Source of the DNA: Clostridiales bacterium UBA4653
Lineage (GTDB): Bacteria; Bacillota; Clostridia; Oscillospirales; CAG-272
Direction: 5' to 3'
Length of the DNA: 5,453 nt
NCBI GenBank assembly: GCA_002405565.1
Contig: DHMB01000149.1
Span: 1 to 5,453 of the forward strand
Shown here: piece after piece, positions 1-5,141 of the stretch
Position numbering within the stretch: the stretch's first letter is position 1
How the letters are laid out: each line of letters starts with the position of its first letter
The notes under the pieces: generated by a model
Told to the model about the DNA's origin: nothing
The model's input: the letters and a program-made list of their open reading frames with translations, nothing else
The model's database searches: none
Translations under genes and position numbers: made by a program

Positions 1-2
1 GG

Positions 3-287
3 TGGAATTATCAGAAGCCGCGCCCGTATAAGCTAGGCGCATATTACTATGCCGCAAAAAACAACGTGCCGATAGTCCCTTGCTTTGTGACTCTTCATGC
101 AAAGGATCCCGAATTTGATATGCTTCCGGACAATATCCGTTATGAAATTCATATAATGCCGCCGATATATCCCAGAGGCGACGTGAGGGCGCATATCGAA
201 GCCGAGCGTATGCTCGCCGAAAATGCGCGCGTATGCAAAGAAGTGTATGAACGCGTCTACGGGAAAGAGCTTGTTTACAGCGAATAA
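3..287 (+). CDS. PlsC-type lysophospholipid acyltransferase (1-acyl-sn-glycerol-3-phosphate acyltransferase family), C-terminal part
   Basis: The start lies outside the window; 94 codons remain before a TAA stop, read in the frame beginning at base 3. The visible protein has a WNYQKPRPYKLGAYYYA segment followed by VPIVPCFVTL, which matches the late conserved block (VPIVPV-type) of the PlsC/LPLAT family. It is followed by YEIHIMPPIYP, a typical C-terminal strand of that family. The catalytic HX4D block and the lysophosphatidate-binding block would lie upstream and cannot be checked. Family members transfer an acyl chain to a lysophospholipid at the inner face of the cytoplasmic membrane during phospholipid synthesis. 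The last ~30 residues are charged and helical-looking, without a membrane segment. A GTG at 66 is not the start, because the homology continues upstream of it. The gene converges on the ribokinase operon and ends directly in the shared terminator. Family assignment is fairly firm; the exact acyl acceptor is not known. Confidence 0.75.
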   Translation, partial: WNYQKPRPYKLGAYYYAAKNNVPIVPCFVTLHAKDPEFDMLPDNIRYEIHIMPPIYPRGDVRAHIEAERMLAENARVCKEVYERVYGKELVYSE

Positions 288-324
288 AAAAACTGCGTCT
301 CGTTTTGCCGGGACGCAGTTTTTT
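287..324. terminator. Bidirectional intrinsic terminator between convergent genes
   Basis: A perfect inverted repeat has arms 287-299 (six A then CTGCGTC) and 312-324 (GACGCAG then six T). The interior can extend by T300-G311, C301-G310 and G302-C309, leaving a six-base loop (303-308). Read on + it is a GC stem followed by a T run. Read on - it is again a GC stem followed by a T run, because the left arm is an A run. It therefore fits as a terminator for both the acyltransferase gene (stop at 285-287, whose last base starts the stem) and the ribokinase operon (stop at 335-337). Confidence 0.9.
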
Positions 325-334
325 ATTTGAATTT

Positions 335-1225
335 TCAGTTGTTTTTAAGGAATTCGGCAACTTCGTCCATCGTGGGGATCGAAGGGGAAGCGCCTTTTCT
401 TGTGACAGCGATTGCCGAAGCCGCAGAGGCTATGCGAAGCGCCTCTTCCGCGGTCTTGCCGGACGATACTGACGAGATGAAAAATCCCGTGAATGTGTCG
501 CCTGCGGCGGTCGTGTCAACAGCGTGAACGCGGAAAATTCCGAAGGAATGTTTTCCGTCCTTGCCGCTGTAACGCGCGCCTTTGTCGCCGAGGGTAAGCA
601 CTGTGCTTATTCCGGGGGCTTTTCTTTCAAGCTCTGATATGATTTCGTCAGGATCTGTCTTTCCCGTCATATCAAAGCCTTCTGTTTCGTTCAAAAGCAT
701 ATAGTCAACAAGGGAAGTGTCGACTGTTTTCAGTGCCTCGTCCATAGGAGAGGGGTTGAGAACGACCTTCATCTTCTTTGCTTTTGCCTTTTTCATTATG
801 AGGTTTATGTCGTTTATCTCATTCTGAAGGACGATGAAATCGCCTTCCGAAAACTCGGAGAGAACGGAATCGATATATTCCTCCGTCATGCACCTGTTCG
901 CGCCGCCGTAAATTATAATGCGGTTTTTCCCGCTCGGGTCGACCTCAATAATGGCATGACCGGACGGTGCATCGACCTTTCTTATAAGATGAATGTCAAC
1001 GCCTGCCGCGGAAAGCGCGTCCGTGAGCATATCGCCGTCACTGCCGACGCAACCTGCGTGATAGACATTTGCGCCGGCTTTTGCAAGGGCAATCGACTGA
1101 TTGAGTCCCTTTCCGCCGCAGAAGGTCTCGCGCTTGATTGCGCTTATCGTTTCTCCGGGAGCGACGAAATGATCGGTGCTGTAAACATAATCGCAATTAA
1201 GCGAACCGAAACTGAGTATTTTCAA
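335..1225 (-). CDS. rbsK: Ribokinase (PfkB carbohydrate kinase family), TTG start
   Basis: The 296-residue protein is close to the usual ribokinase length (about 300). ATP-dependent phosphorylation of D-ribose to ribose 5-phosphate is the likely reaction, in the cytoplasm. PfkB signature 1 is at 37-43 (GGKGLNQ), an NPSP block at 157-160, NETE at 179-182, and TLGDKGA at 211-217. Signature 2 is DTTAAGDTF at 237-245 with the catalytic-base Asp at 243. Compared with E. coli RbsK from memory, the ribose-contacting positions appear kept: N10 and D12 near the N-terminus, the GGKG loop, N42 and E136. The C-terminal RKGASPSIPT also resembles true ribokinases, so ribose is more likely than fructose or a nucleoside, although nucleoside kinases share this fold. 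The start is TTG at 1225-1223: the family N-terminus (KILSFGSLN) begins there, no ATG or GTG fits, and an AAGGAG lies 9 nt upstream. It is the second gene of an operon, 13 nt after the XRE-DraG gene, and ends at the shared terminator. Confidence 0.88.
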   Translation of the reverse strand: MKILSFGSLNCDYVYSTDHFVAPGETISAIKRETFCGGKGLNQSIALAKAGANVYHAGCVGSDGDMLTDALSAAGVDIHLIRKVDAPSGHAIIEVDPSGKNRIIIYGGANRCMTEEYIDSVLSEFSEGDFIVLQNEINDINLIMKKAKAKKMKVVLNPSPMDEALKTVDTSLVDYMLLNETEGFDMTGKTDPDEIISELERKAPGISTVLTLGDKGARYSGKDGKHSFGIFRVHAVDTTAAGDTFTGFFISSVSSGKTAEEALRIASAASAIAVTRKGASPSIPTMDEVAEFLKNN

Positions 1226-1234
1226 AATGACTCA

Positions 1235-1241
1235 CTCCTTA
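1235..1241 (-). promoter_or_regulatory. Ribosome binding site overlapping the upstream stop codon
   Basis: On the minus strand the bases read TAAGGAG. The TAA stop of the XRE-DraG gene (1241-1239) shares its last two bases with an AAGGAG SD (1240-1235). The spacer to the TTG start at 1225 is 9 nt; an ATT three bases earlier would leave 6 nt. This site decides the non-ATG start of the ribokinase and suggests translational coupling, with ribosomes ending on the first gene feeding initiation on the second. Confidence 0.8.
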
Positions 1242-2819
1242 CTGCTGTGTTTTTTCGGGGAAGAAGGCGATTGTTTTCTGCGCCATTTCCTTTATGGAGA
1301 CTTTGTCGAAACCGAATATGGAAGCGCAAAGCGTATCGTTGACTCTGCCGCCCCAGTATTCGGGGATGTTGCTTCCGCCGAGGGCAACGCCGAGAACCGA
1401 GCCTGCCGTTGCCGCGTTGCAGTCGGTGTCAAAGCCTTCGCTTACGGAGAGACAGACGGTCTTGCCGTAATCTTTTTCGCCGTAAAGCAGAGAAGCCGCA
1501 ACTATGACTGCGTTTGAGATTGTATGGCACCAGTCGTAATTGTTTCTCTCGTTCCATCTTGCATGGAGCTTCTTCCAGACTTCGTCGATTGTTACGCCGT
1601 TTTCGTAATCAGAAATGACCTCGCTTACGCTCTCGTAAAGTCTCGATGTCTTCGGAACGTATGCAAGACCGGTTCTGATGATCTCCTTCATATCGTCTGT
1701 GCCGAACGCTGCTGCGATCATTGCGGAAACCCACATTTCGCCGTAGATACCGTTTTTGACGTGAGATATAGACGCGTCACGGAACGCCATGGAAGCCGCC
1801 GTCTTGGGGTCGCAGGGGTTTACATAACCAAAGAAGTCGCCGCGAATCTGCGCGCCGATGTATTCTCTGAAGGCGTTTTTGTAGATAGCGGAAACGGGCG
1901 GACGGAAACCGTTTACAAAGTTTCTGTATGCAACGCGCTCCGCCGTGCAGTATGCGTTCTTGCTTTGACGCTCTATCCATACGTTCATAACGTCGTTTGC
2001 AGTGAAGTCTCTGCCGAACTTCTTGAGAATGATATAGCCGATGAGAATATAGTTTGTGTCATCGTCGACGGGCATCATTCCGAAATCGGAAGGGTACGCT
2101 CTCTTGTCGATAGGGAAGGAAATATCCTTCATAACCTCTTCCGTTATCTCTTCTCTTGAAATATAGCGGGAGATGGGATAGTTGTTTGTTCTCTTGAGAA
2201 TCTCGTTGAGAGTGGGAGTGAGGATGCCTTCGATGGGCTTGCCGAGATAGCAACCGCATATTCTGCCGAGCCAGCCACCATAAACCTTGTCAAGAACAAC
2301 ATCGTCTGCGGGCATCTTGAGCTCTACGTGATTTTCGGAGCAGAGACGGCAGATGTGCTCGTAATCGGAAGGCTCCGTGTATTTATAATTGTCGACCTGC
2401 TTTGCGTCGCGGACGATTCTGTAAAGAACGTCTGCCATTTCGTCCTTTGCGGGCGTATCGGGCATTGCCGCAACAGCCTCAAAGAGGGAAGCGTACTTTG
2501 AAACGTCCTTACCCTCGTCTATGCTCTGCTTGTATTCAATGGGGAGCATTTTGCTGTATGATTCCCAGCCGCCCCAGCTCGGGAAATCGGGAGAATCGTT
2601 TACGGGAGCGGAAGACTCGCACGCCGTGTCGCTTGCGAAGCTGTCGACGGTTATTCCGAAGATATCTGCCATGGCAACGACATGGGCAAAATCGGGAACC
2701 GCTGTGCCGCTTTCCCATTTCTGAATAGCCTGTCTCGAAACGCCGACAAGCTCGCTGAGCTTTTCCTGCGAAAGACCCATGCGCTTGCGGTTTTCTGTTA
2801 TTTTTTCATGTTTGAACAT
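1239..2819 (-). CDS. XRE-family HTH domain fused to an ADP-ribosylglycohydrolase (DraG/COG1397-type) domain
   Basis: A 526-residue two-part protein. Residues about 4-60 are an XRE/Cro-type helix-turn-helix (LSQEKLSELVGVSRQAIQKW at 16-35, then GTAVPD and a DIFGITVD end), a DNA-binding domain. Residues about 62-170 form a linker with a WESYSKMLPIEYKQSIDEGKDV segment that I cannot assign. From about 174 (DKVYGGWLGRICGCYLGKPIEG) to about 485 it matches the DraG family of all-alpha, metal-dependent ribosyl hydrolases. The first metal motif is PVDDDTNY (250-257) and the second GFDTDCNAATAG (462-473), both with their Asp residues intact, so the enzyme is probably active. The usual DraG wording is GGDTD; the aromatic at 463 points to a sub-branch whose substrate may not be ADP-ribosyl-protein. 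ATG at 2819 has a GGAGG 9 nt upstream and a promoter about 40 nt upstream. It is the first gene of an operon with the ribokinase, recalling E. coli yegU-yegV. No signal peptide or membrane segment is seen. Inference: a cytoplasmic hydrolase that also binds DNA, perhaps as an autoregulator. Confidence 0.85.
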   Translation of the reverse strand: MFKHEKITENRKRMGLSQEKLSELVGVSRQAIQKWESGTAVPDFAHVVAMADIFGITVDSFASDTACESSAPVNDSPDFPSWGGWESYSKMLPIEYKQSIDEGKDVSKYASLFEAVAAMPDTPAKDEMADVLYRIVRDAKQVDNYKYTEPSDYEHICRLCSENHVELKMPADDVVLDKVYGGWLGRICGCYLGKPIEGILTPTLNEILKRTNNYPISRYISREEITEEVMKDISFPIDKRAYPSDFGMMPVDDDTNYILIGYIILKKFGRDFTANDVMNVWIERQSKNAYCTAERVAYRNFVNGFRPPVSAIYKNAFREYIGAQIRGDFFGYVNPCDPKTAASMAFRDASISHVKNGIYGEMWVSAMIAAAFGTDDMKEIIRTGLAYVPKTSRLYESVSEVISDYENGVTIDEVWKKLHARWNERNNYDWCHTISNAVIVAASLLYGEKDYGKTVCLSVSEGFDTDCNAATAGSVLGVALGGSNIPEYWGGRVNDTLCASIFGFDKVSIKEMAQKTIAFFPEKTQQ

Positions 2820-2860
2820 TGTGGTTTTCCTCCAAAAAATTAAAAATTTCCACGCTGTCT

Positions 2861-2889
2861 ATTGTAACCTAAACCTTGCAATAAGTCAA
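2861..2889 (-). promoter_or_regulatory. Sigma-A type promoter for the XRE-DraG/ribokinase operon
   Basis: On the minus strand TTGACT (2889-2884) and TACAAT (2866-2861) are separated by exactly 17 nt. Each hexamer differs from consensus by one base. The predicted transcription start is near 2855-2858, giving a leader of about 36-39 nt that carries GGAGG at 2833-2829. A TTGCAAT lies inside the spacer, where a repressor could block polymerase. Confidence 0.85.
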
Positions 2890-2956
2890 GCGAAAAATAG
2901 CAGATATTTTTGCAATTTACAATGCAAAAACAAAAAATTCAAAGAAGTTTTGCAAT
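2876..2956. repeat. Three same-orientation TTGCAAT motifs, candidate operator sites
   Basis: TTGCAAT occurs at 2876-2882, 2910-2916 and 2950-2956, all in the same orientation, with start-to-start distances of 34 and 40 bp. The last two share the longer TTTTGCAATTT (2908-2918 and 2948-2958). The first sits between the -35 and -10 of the minus-strand promoter and the others lie upstream of it. They could bind the XRE domain encoded next door. The region is AT-rich and the 7-mer also occurs once in proB (3352-3358) and once inverted in proA (near 4658), so chance is not excluded. Confidence 0.35.
2907..2930. repeat. Perfect 8-bp inverted repeat with 8-bp spacer, possible operator
   Basis: The arms are TTTTTGCA (2907-2914) and TGCAAAAA (2923-2930), separated by ATTTACAA. 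The dyad lies roughly 50-75 bp upstream of the predicted minus-strand transcription start, and more than 125 bp upstream of the proB start, so it would concern mainly the XRE-DraG operon. Arms with a gap of this size suit a dimeric HTH regulator. No T run typical of a terminator follows on the + strand. Confidence 0.4.
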
Positions 2957-2959
2957 TTT

Positions 2960-3000
2960 GCGCGTAATCTATGCATATAGTGATAAAAATTACTGCGCGC
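2960..3000. repeat. Imperfect inverted repeat between the two divergent promoters
   Basis: GCGCG (2960-2964) and TAAT (2965-2968) can pair with CGCGC (2996-3000) and ATTA (2989-2992), with CTG (2993-2995) unpaired and a 20-base loop. These two G+C-rich pentamers stand out in an otherwise A+T-rich spacer. The dyad lies just upstream of the proB promoter. It could be an operator half-site pair or the boundary between the two control regions; the evidence is limited to the pairing itself. Confidence 0.25.
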
Positions 3001-3024
3001 ACGATAAAATAAATCGATTTTCTA

Positions 3025-3053
3025 TTGAAAAAATTTTCGGTTTGTGATATAAT
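3025..3053 (+). promoter_or_regulatory. Sigma-A type promoter with extended -10 for proBAC
   Basis: TTGAAA (3025-3030) and a perfect TATAAT (3048-3053) are separated by 17 nt. TGA directly before the -10 supplies an extended TGn element. Transcription should start near 3060, so the leader before proB is only about 30 nt. That is too short for a T-box or other riboswitch, so proline control, if any, would act at the promoter or on enzyme activity. Confidence 0.85.
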
Positions 3054-3090
3054 CCATAGAAAATTTTATTGAAAAGAGCGTTTTTTCTGA

Positions 3091-3861
3091 ATGAAAATTG
3101 TAGTAAAAGTCGGGACTTCAACACTCACCCATGTCACTGGGTGTGTCAATATAAGAAGGATAGAAAAGCTGGTCAAAGTCCTCAGTGATATAAAAAATGC
3201 AGGAAATCAGGTGATACTTGTTTCCTCAGGCGCAATCGCCATGGGCGTCGGAAAACTGAACCTTGAAAAACGTCCGGATGACATAGCCGGTAAACAGGCG
3301 GCGGCAGCCGTCGGGCAATGTGAGCTTATGTATACATATGACAAGCTGTTTTTGCAATATAATCAGACTGTCGCGCAGATACTTCTCACAGCAGAGGATC
3401 TCCGCACTCCGGACAGACACAAAAAGGTCGAGGACACGATGGAAAGACTGCTGAAGCTCCGCGTTCTTCCGATTATAAACGAAAACGACACCGTGTCGAC
3501 GGATGAGATAAAAATCGGCGACAATGACACGCTCGCCGCAATAGTTGCGGAAAGCGTCAAAGCGGATCTGCTTGTGCTCATGTCCGATATAGACGGTCTT
3601 TATGACAAAGATCCTCATATTCACGACGACGCAAAGCTGATCAGCGATGTTTATGAGCTTGACGACAGCATTATGTCGCTCGGAGGCGGAGCCGGAACGG
3701 CACGCGGTACAGGCGGAATGGCAACGAAGCTCCAGGCGGCGAAAATCGCCGGAGAGGCAGGCTGCGACATGATAATAATGCACGGCGACCGCCCCGACGA
3801 CCTTTACAATATAATCGACGGAACGCCGATAGGAACAAGATTTCACGCAAAGAAAGTGTAA
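3091..3861 (+). CDS. proB: Glutamate 5-kinase, short form without PUA domain
   Basis: Catalyses ATP-dependent phosphorylation of L-glutamate to gamma-glutamyl phosphate, the first and usually proline-inhibited step of proline synthesis; cytoplasmic. The 256 residues are one amino-acid-kinase domain. KVGTST at 6-11 is the nucleotide/glutamate loop, VSSGAIAMG lies at 44-52, INENDTVS at 129-136 and IGDNDTLAA at 142-150. MSDIDGLYDKDP is at 164-175, and GTARGTGGMATK at 202-213 is the lysine-containing loop near the active site. E. coli ProB has about 367 residues with a C-terminal PUA domain; that domain is absent here, and the stop is followed 4 nt later by proA, so this is a natural short form rather than a truncation. 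The ATG is fixed by the domain start and by an in-frame TGA immediately before it. Only a weak GAAAAGAG stands upstream, about 12 nt away. It is the first gene of proBAC. Confidence 0.96.
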   Translation: MKIVVKVGTSTLTHVTGCVNIRRIEKLVKVLSDIKNAGNQVILVSSGAIAMGVGKLNLEKRPDDIAGKQAAAAVGQCELMYTYDKLFLQYNQTVAQILLTAEDLRTPDRHKKVEDTMERLLKLRVLPIINENDTVSTDEIKIGDNDTLAAIVAESVKADLLVLMSDIDGLYDKDPHIHDDAKLISDVYELDDSIMSLGGGAGTARGTGGMATKLQAAKIAGEAGCDMIIMHGDRPDDLYNIIDGTPIGTRFHAKKV

Positions 3862-3865
3862 CTGT

Positions 3866-5122
3866 ATGCAGACAAAAGAAATACTCACAAGAGCAAAAAA
3901 TACCGTTCCGGAGCTGAGAAAATTCAGCACGGACGATATAAACCGCGCGCTTGAATTCATGGCGGAAGAGCTCATCGCGTCCGGAAATGAAATTCTCGCG
4001 CAGAACAGGATCGACGTCGAAAACGCAAGAGGCAAGATTAGCGATGTCATGATAGACAGACTTTCGCTTGACGAAAGCCGCATAAAGGGCATGGCGAAAG
4101 GAATTCTTGATGTCGCCGCGTTGCCGTCACCTGTCGGAAAAATTACCGAAAAGCGCGTCCGCGCAGACGGGCTCACTATCGAAAAAATCACCGTTCCCAT
4201 GGGTGTTATTGCGATAATTTACGAAAGCCGTCCGAACGTTACTTCTGACGCCGCTTCGCTTGCGATAAAGAGCGGAAACGTATGTATTCTCAGAGGCGGA
4301 AAGGAGGCATATAATTCCGCAAAGGCAATCACGGAAGCCATGCGGAGAGGGCTTTCAAAAGCAGGACTCCCCGCCGACGCCGTGCAGATAGTGGACGACA
4401 CGACGCGCGAGAGCGCAAAGGAGCTTATGCTGGCGAAGGGCTATGTTGACCTTCTCATTCCGAGAGGCGGCGCGGGACTTATCAGGGCATGTGTTGAAAA
4501 TGCCGTTGTCCCTTGCATTGAAACTGGAACGGGAATCTGCCACATATATGTCGACAAGGACGCGGATATTGAAAAGGCTTTGAATATAGTTGAGAACGCG
4601 AAAACAAGCCGTCCCTCGGTCTGCAATGCCGCAGAGGTATGCCTTGTACACAAGGACATTGCAAAAGAATTTCTTCCGCTTCTGAAAAAGAGGCTCTGTG
4701 ATGACAGAGCGGCAAACGGTCTTGTGCCTGTTCAGCTCCGCTGTGACGGGCGTGCGCTTTCCGTAATAGACGCGACTGCCGCGTCCGAAACGGACTTTGA
4801 TACGGAATTTCTTGATTATATCATGGCTGTGAAGGTTGTGGATTCCGCTTGTGACGCCGTAAACCACATAGCCGCACATTCGACGGCACACAGCGACGCA
4901 ATAGTGACGGAAAACAAGGAAACGGCTGACTTTTTCCTTGCCAATGTTGACAGCGCGGCGGTTTATGTAAACGCTTCCACAAGGTTTACGGACGGTGGCG
5001 AATTCGGGCTTGGGTGCGAGATGGGAATATCAACCCAGAAGCTCCACGCAAGAGGCCCGCTCGGACTTTCGGAGCTTACAACGTACAAATATATAATTCA
5101 CGGCAACGGAAACGTCCGCTGA
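3866..5122 (+). CDS. proA: Gamma-glutamyl phosphate reductase (glutamate-5-semialdehyde dehydrogenase)
   Basis: NADPH-dependent reduction of gamma-glutamyl phosphate to glutamate 5-semialdehyde, the second step of proline synthesis; cytoplasmic. The 418 residues match the normal family length (about 415-420) and the aldehyde dehydrogenase fold. PMGVIAIIYESRPNVTSDAA (111-130) and ILRGGKEA (141-148) belong to the cofactor-binding part. IPRGGAGLIR lies at 198-207 and ETGTGICHIYVD at 219-230. The catalytic Cys is expected at 253 in RPSVCNAAE (249-257). The C-terminal family signature STRFTDGGEFGLGCEMGIST covers 371-390, followed by HARGPLGL at 394-401. The ATG is 4 nt after the proB stop with only a weak AAGAAAG upstream, so its translation is probably coupled to proB. 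ProB and ProA are thought to work as a pair because the acyl phosphate is unstable. Nothing unusual is seen. Confidence 0.97.
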   Translation: MQTKEILTRAKNTVPELRKFSTDDINRALEFMAEELIASGNEILAQNRIDVENARGKISDVMIDRLSLDESRIKGMAKGILDVAALPSPVGKITEKRVRADGLTIEKITVPMGVIAIIYESRPNVTSDAASLAIKSGNVCILRGGKEAYNSAKAITEAMRRGLSKAGLPADAVQIVDDTTRESAKELMLAKGYVDLLIPRGGAGLIRACVENAVVPCIETGTGICHIYVDKDADIEKALNIVENAKTSRPSVCNAAEVCLVHKDIAKEFLPLLKKRLCDDRAANGLVPVQLRCDGRALSVIDATAASETDFDTEFLDYIMAVKVVDSACDAVNHIAAHSTAHSDAIVTENKETADFFLANVDSAAVYVNASTRFTDGGEFGLGCEMGISTQKLHARGPLGLSELTTYKYIIHGNGNVR

Positions 5123-5141
5123 ACCGAAGGGGGAAAGAAAA

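Noticed and set aside
66..287. Independent small gene starting at GTG 66
   Set aside because: The same frame is open to the left edge and carries acyltransferase family sequence upstream of this GTG, so it is the tail of a larger gene.
1524..2159. 211-codon open frame on the plus strand inside the XRE-DraG gene
   Set aside because: Antisense to the conserved DraG domain, with a Cys/Val/Arg-rich translation typical of shadow frames and no supporting signals.
2779..2967. 62-codon plus-strand open frame running from the XRE start region into the intergenic spacer
   Set aside because: It overlaps the XRE N-terminus and both elements of the minus-strand promoter, and has no SD or promoter of its own.
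3023..3075. Direct repeat TATTGAAAA at 3023-3031 and 3067-3075
   Set aside because: The first copy contains the -35 hexamer and the second is in the AT-rich leader. A 9-mer of this composition is easily produced by chance.
3054..3090. Possible T-box or proline riboswitch ahead of proBAC
   Set aside because: The predicted leader is only about 30 nt and contains no specifier stem, T-box sequence or terminator.
3123..3146. Small hairpin (CACCC/GGGTG with 8-nt loop) at the beginning of proB
   Set aside because: Only five perfect pairs plus two beyond a mismatch, within conserved coding sequence and with no following T run, so not a convincing attenuator.
3226..4200. 324-codon open frame on the minus strand opposite proB and proA
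   Set aside because: It lies wholly antisense to two well conserved genes, its translation resembles no family I know, and there is no credible ribosome site or promoter. It is a by-product of codon bias.
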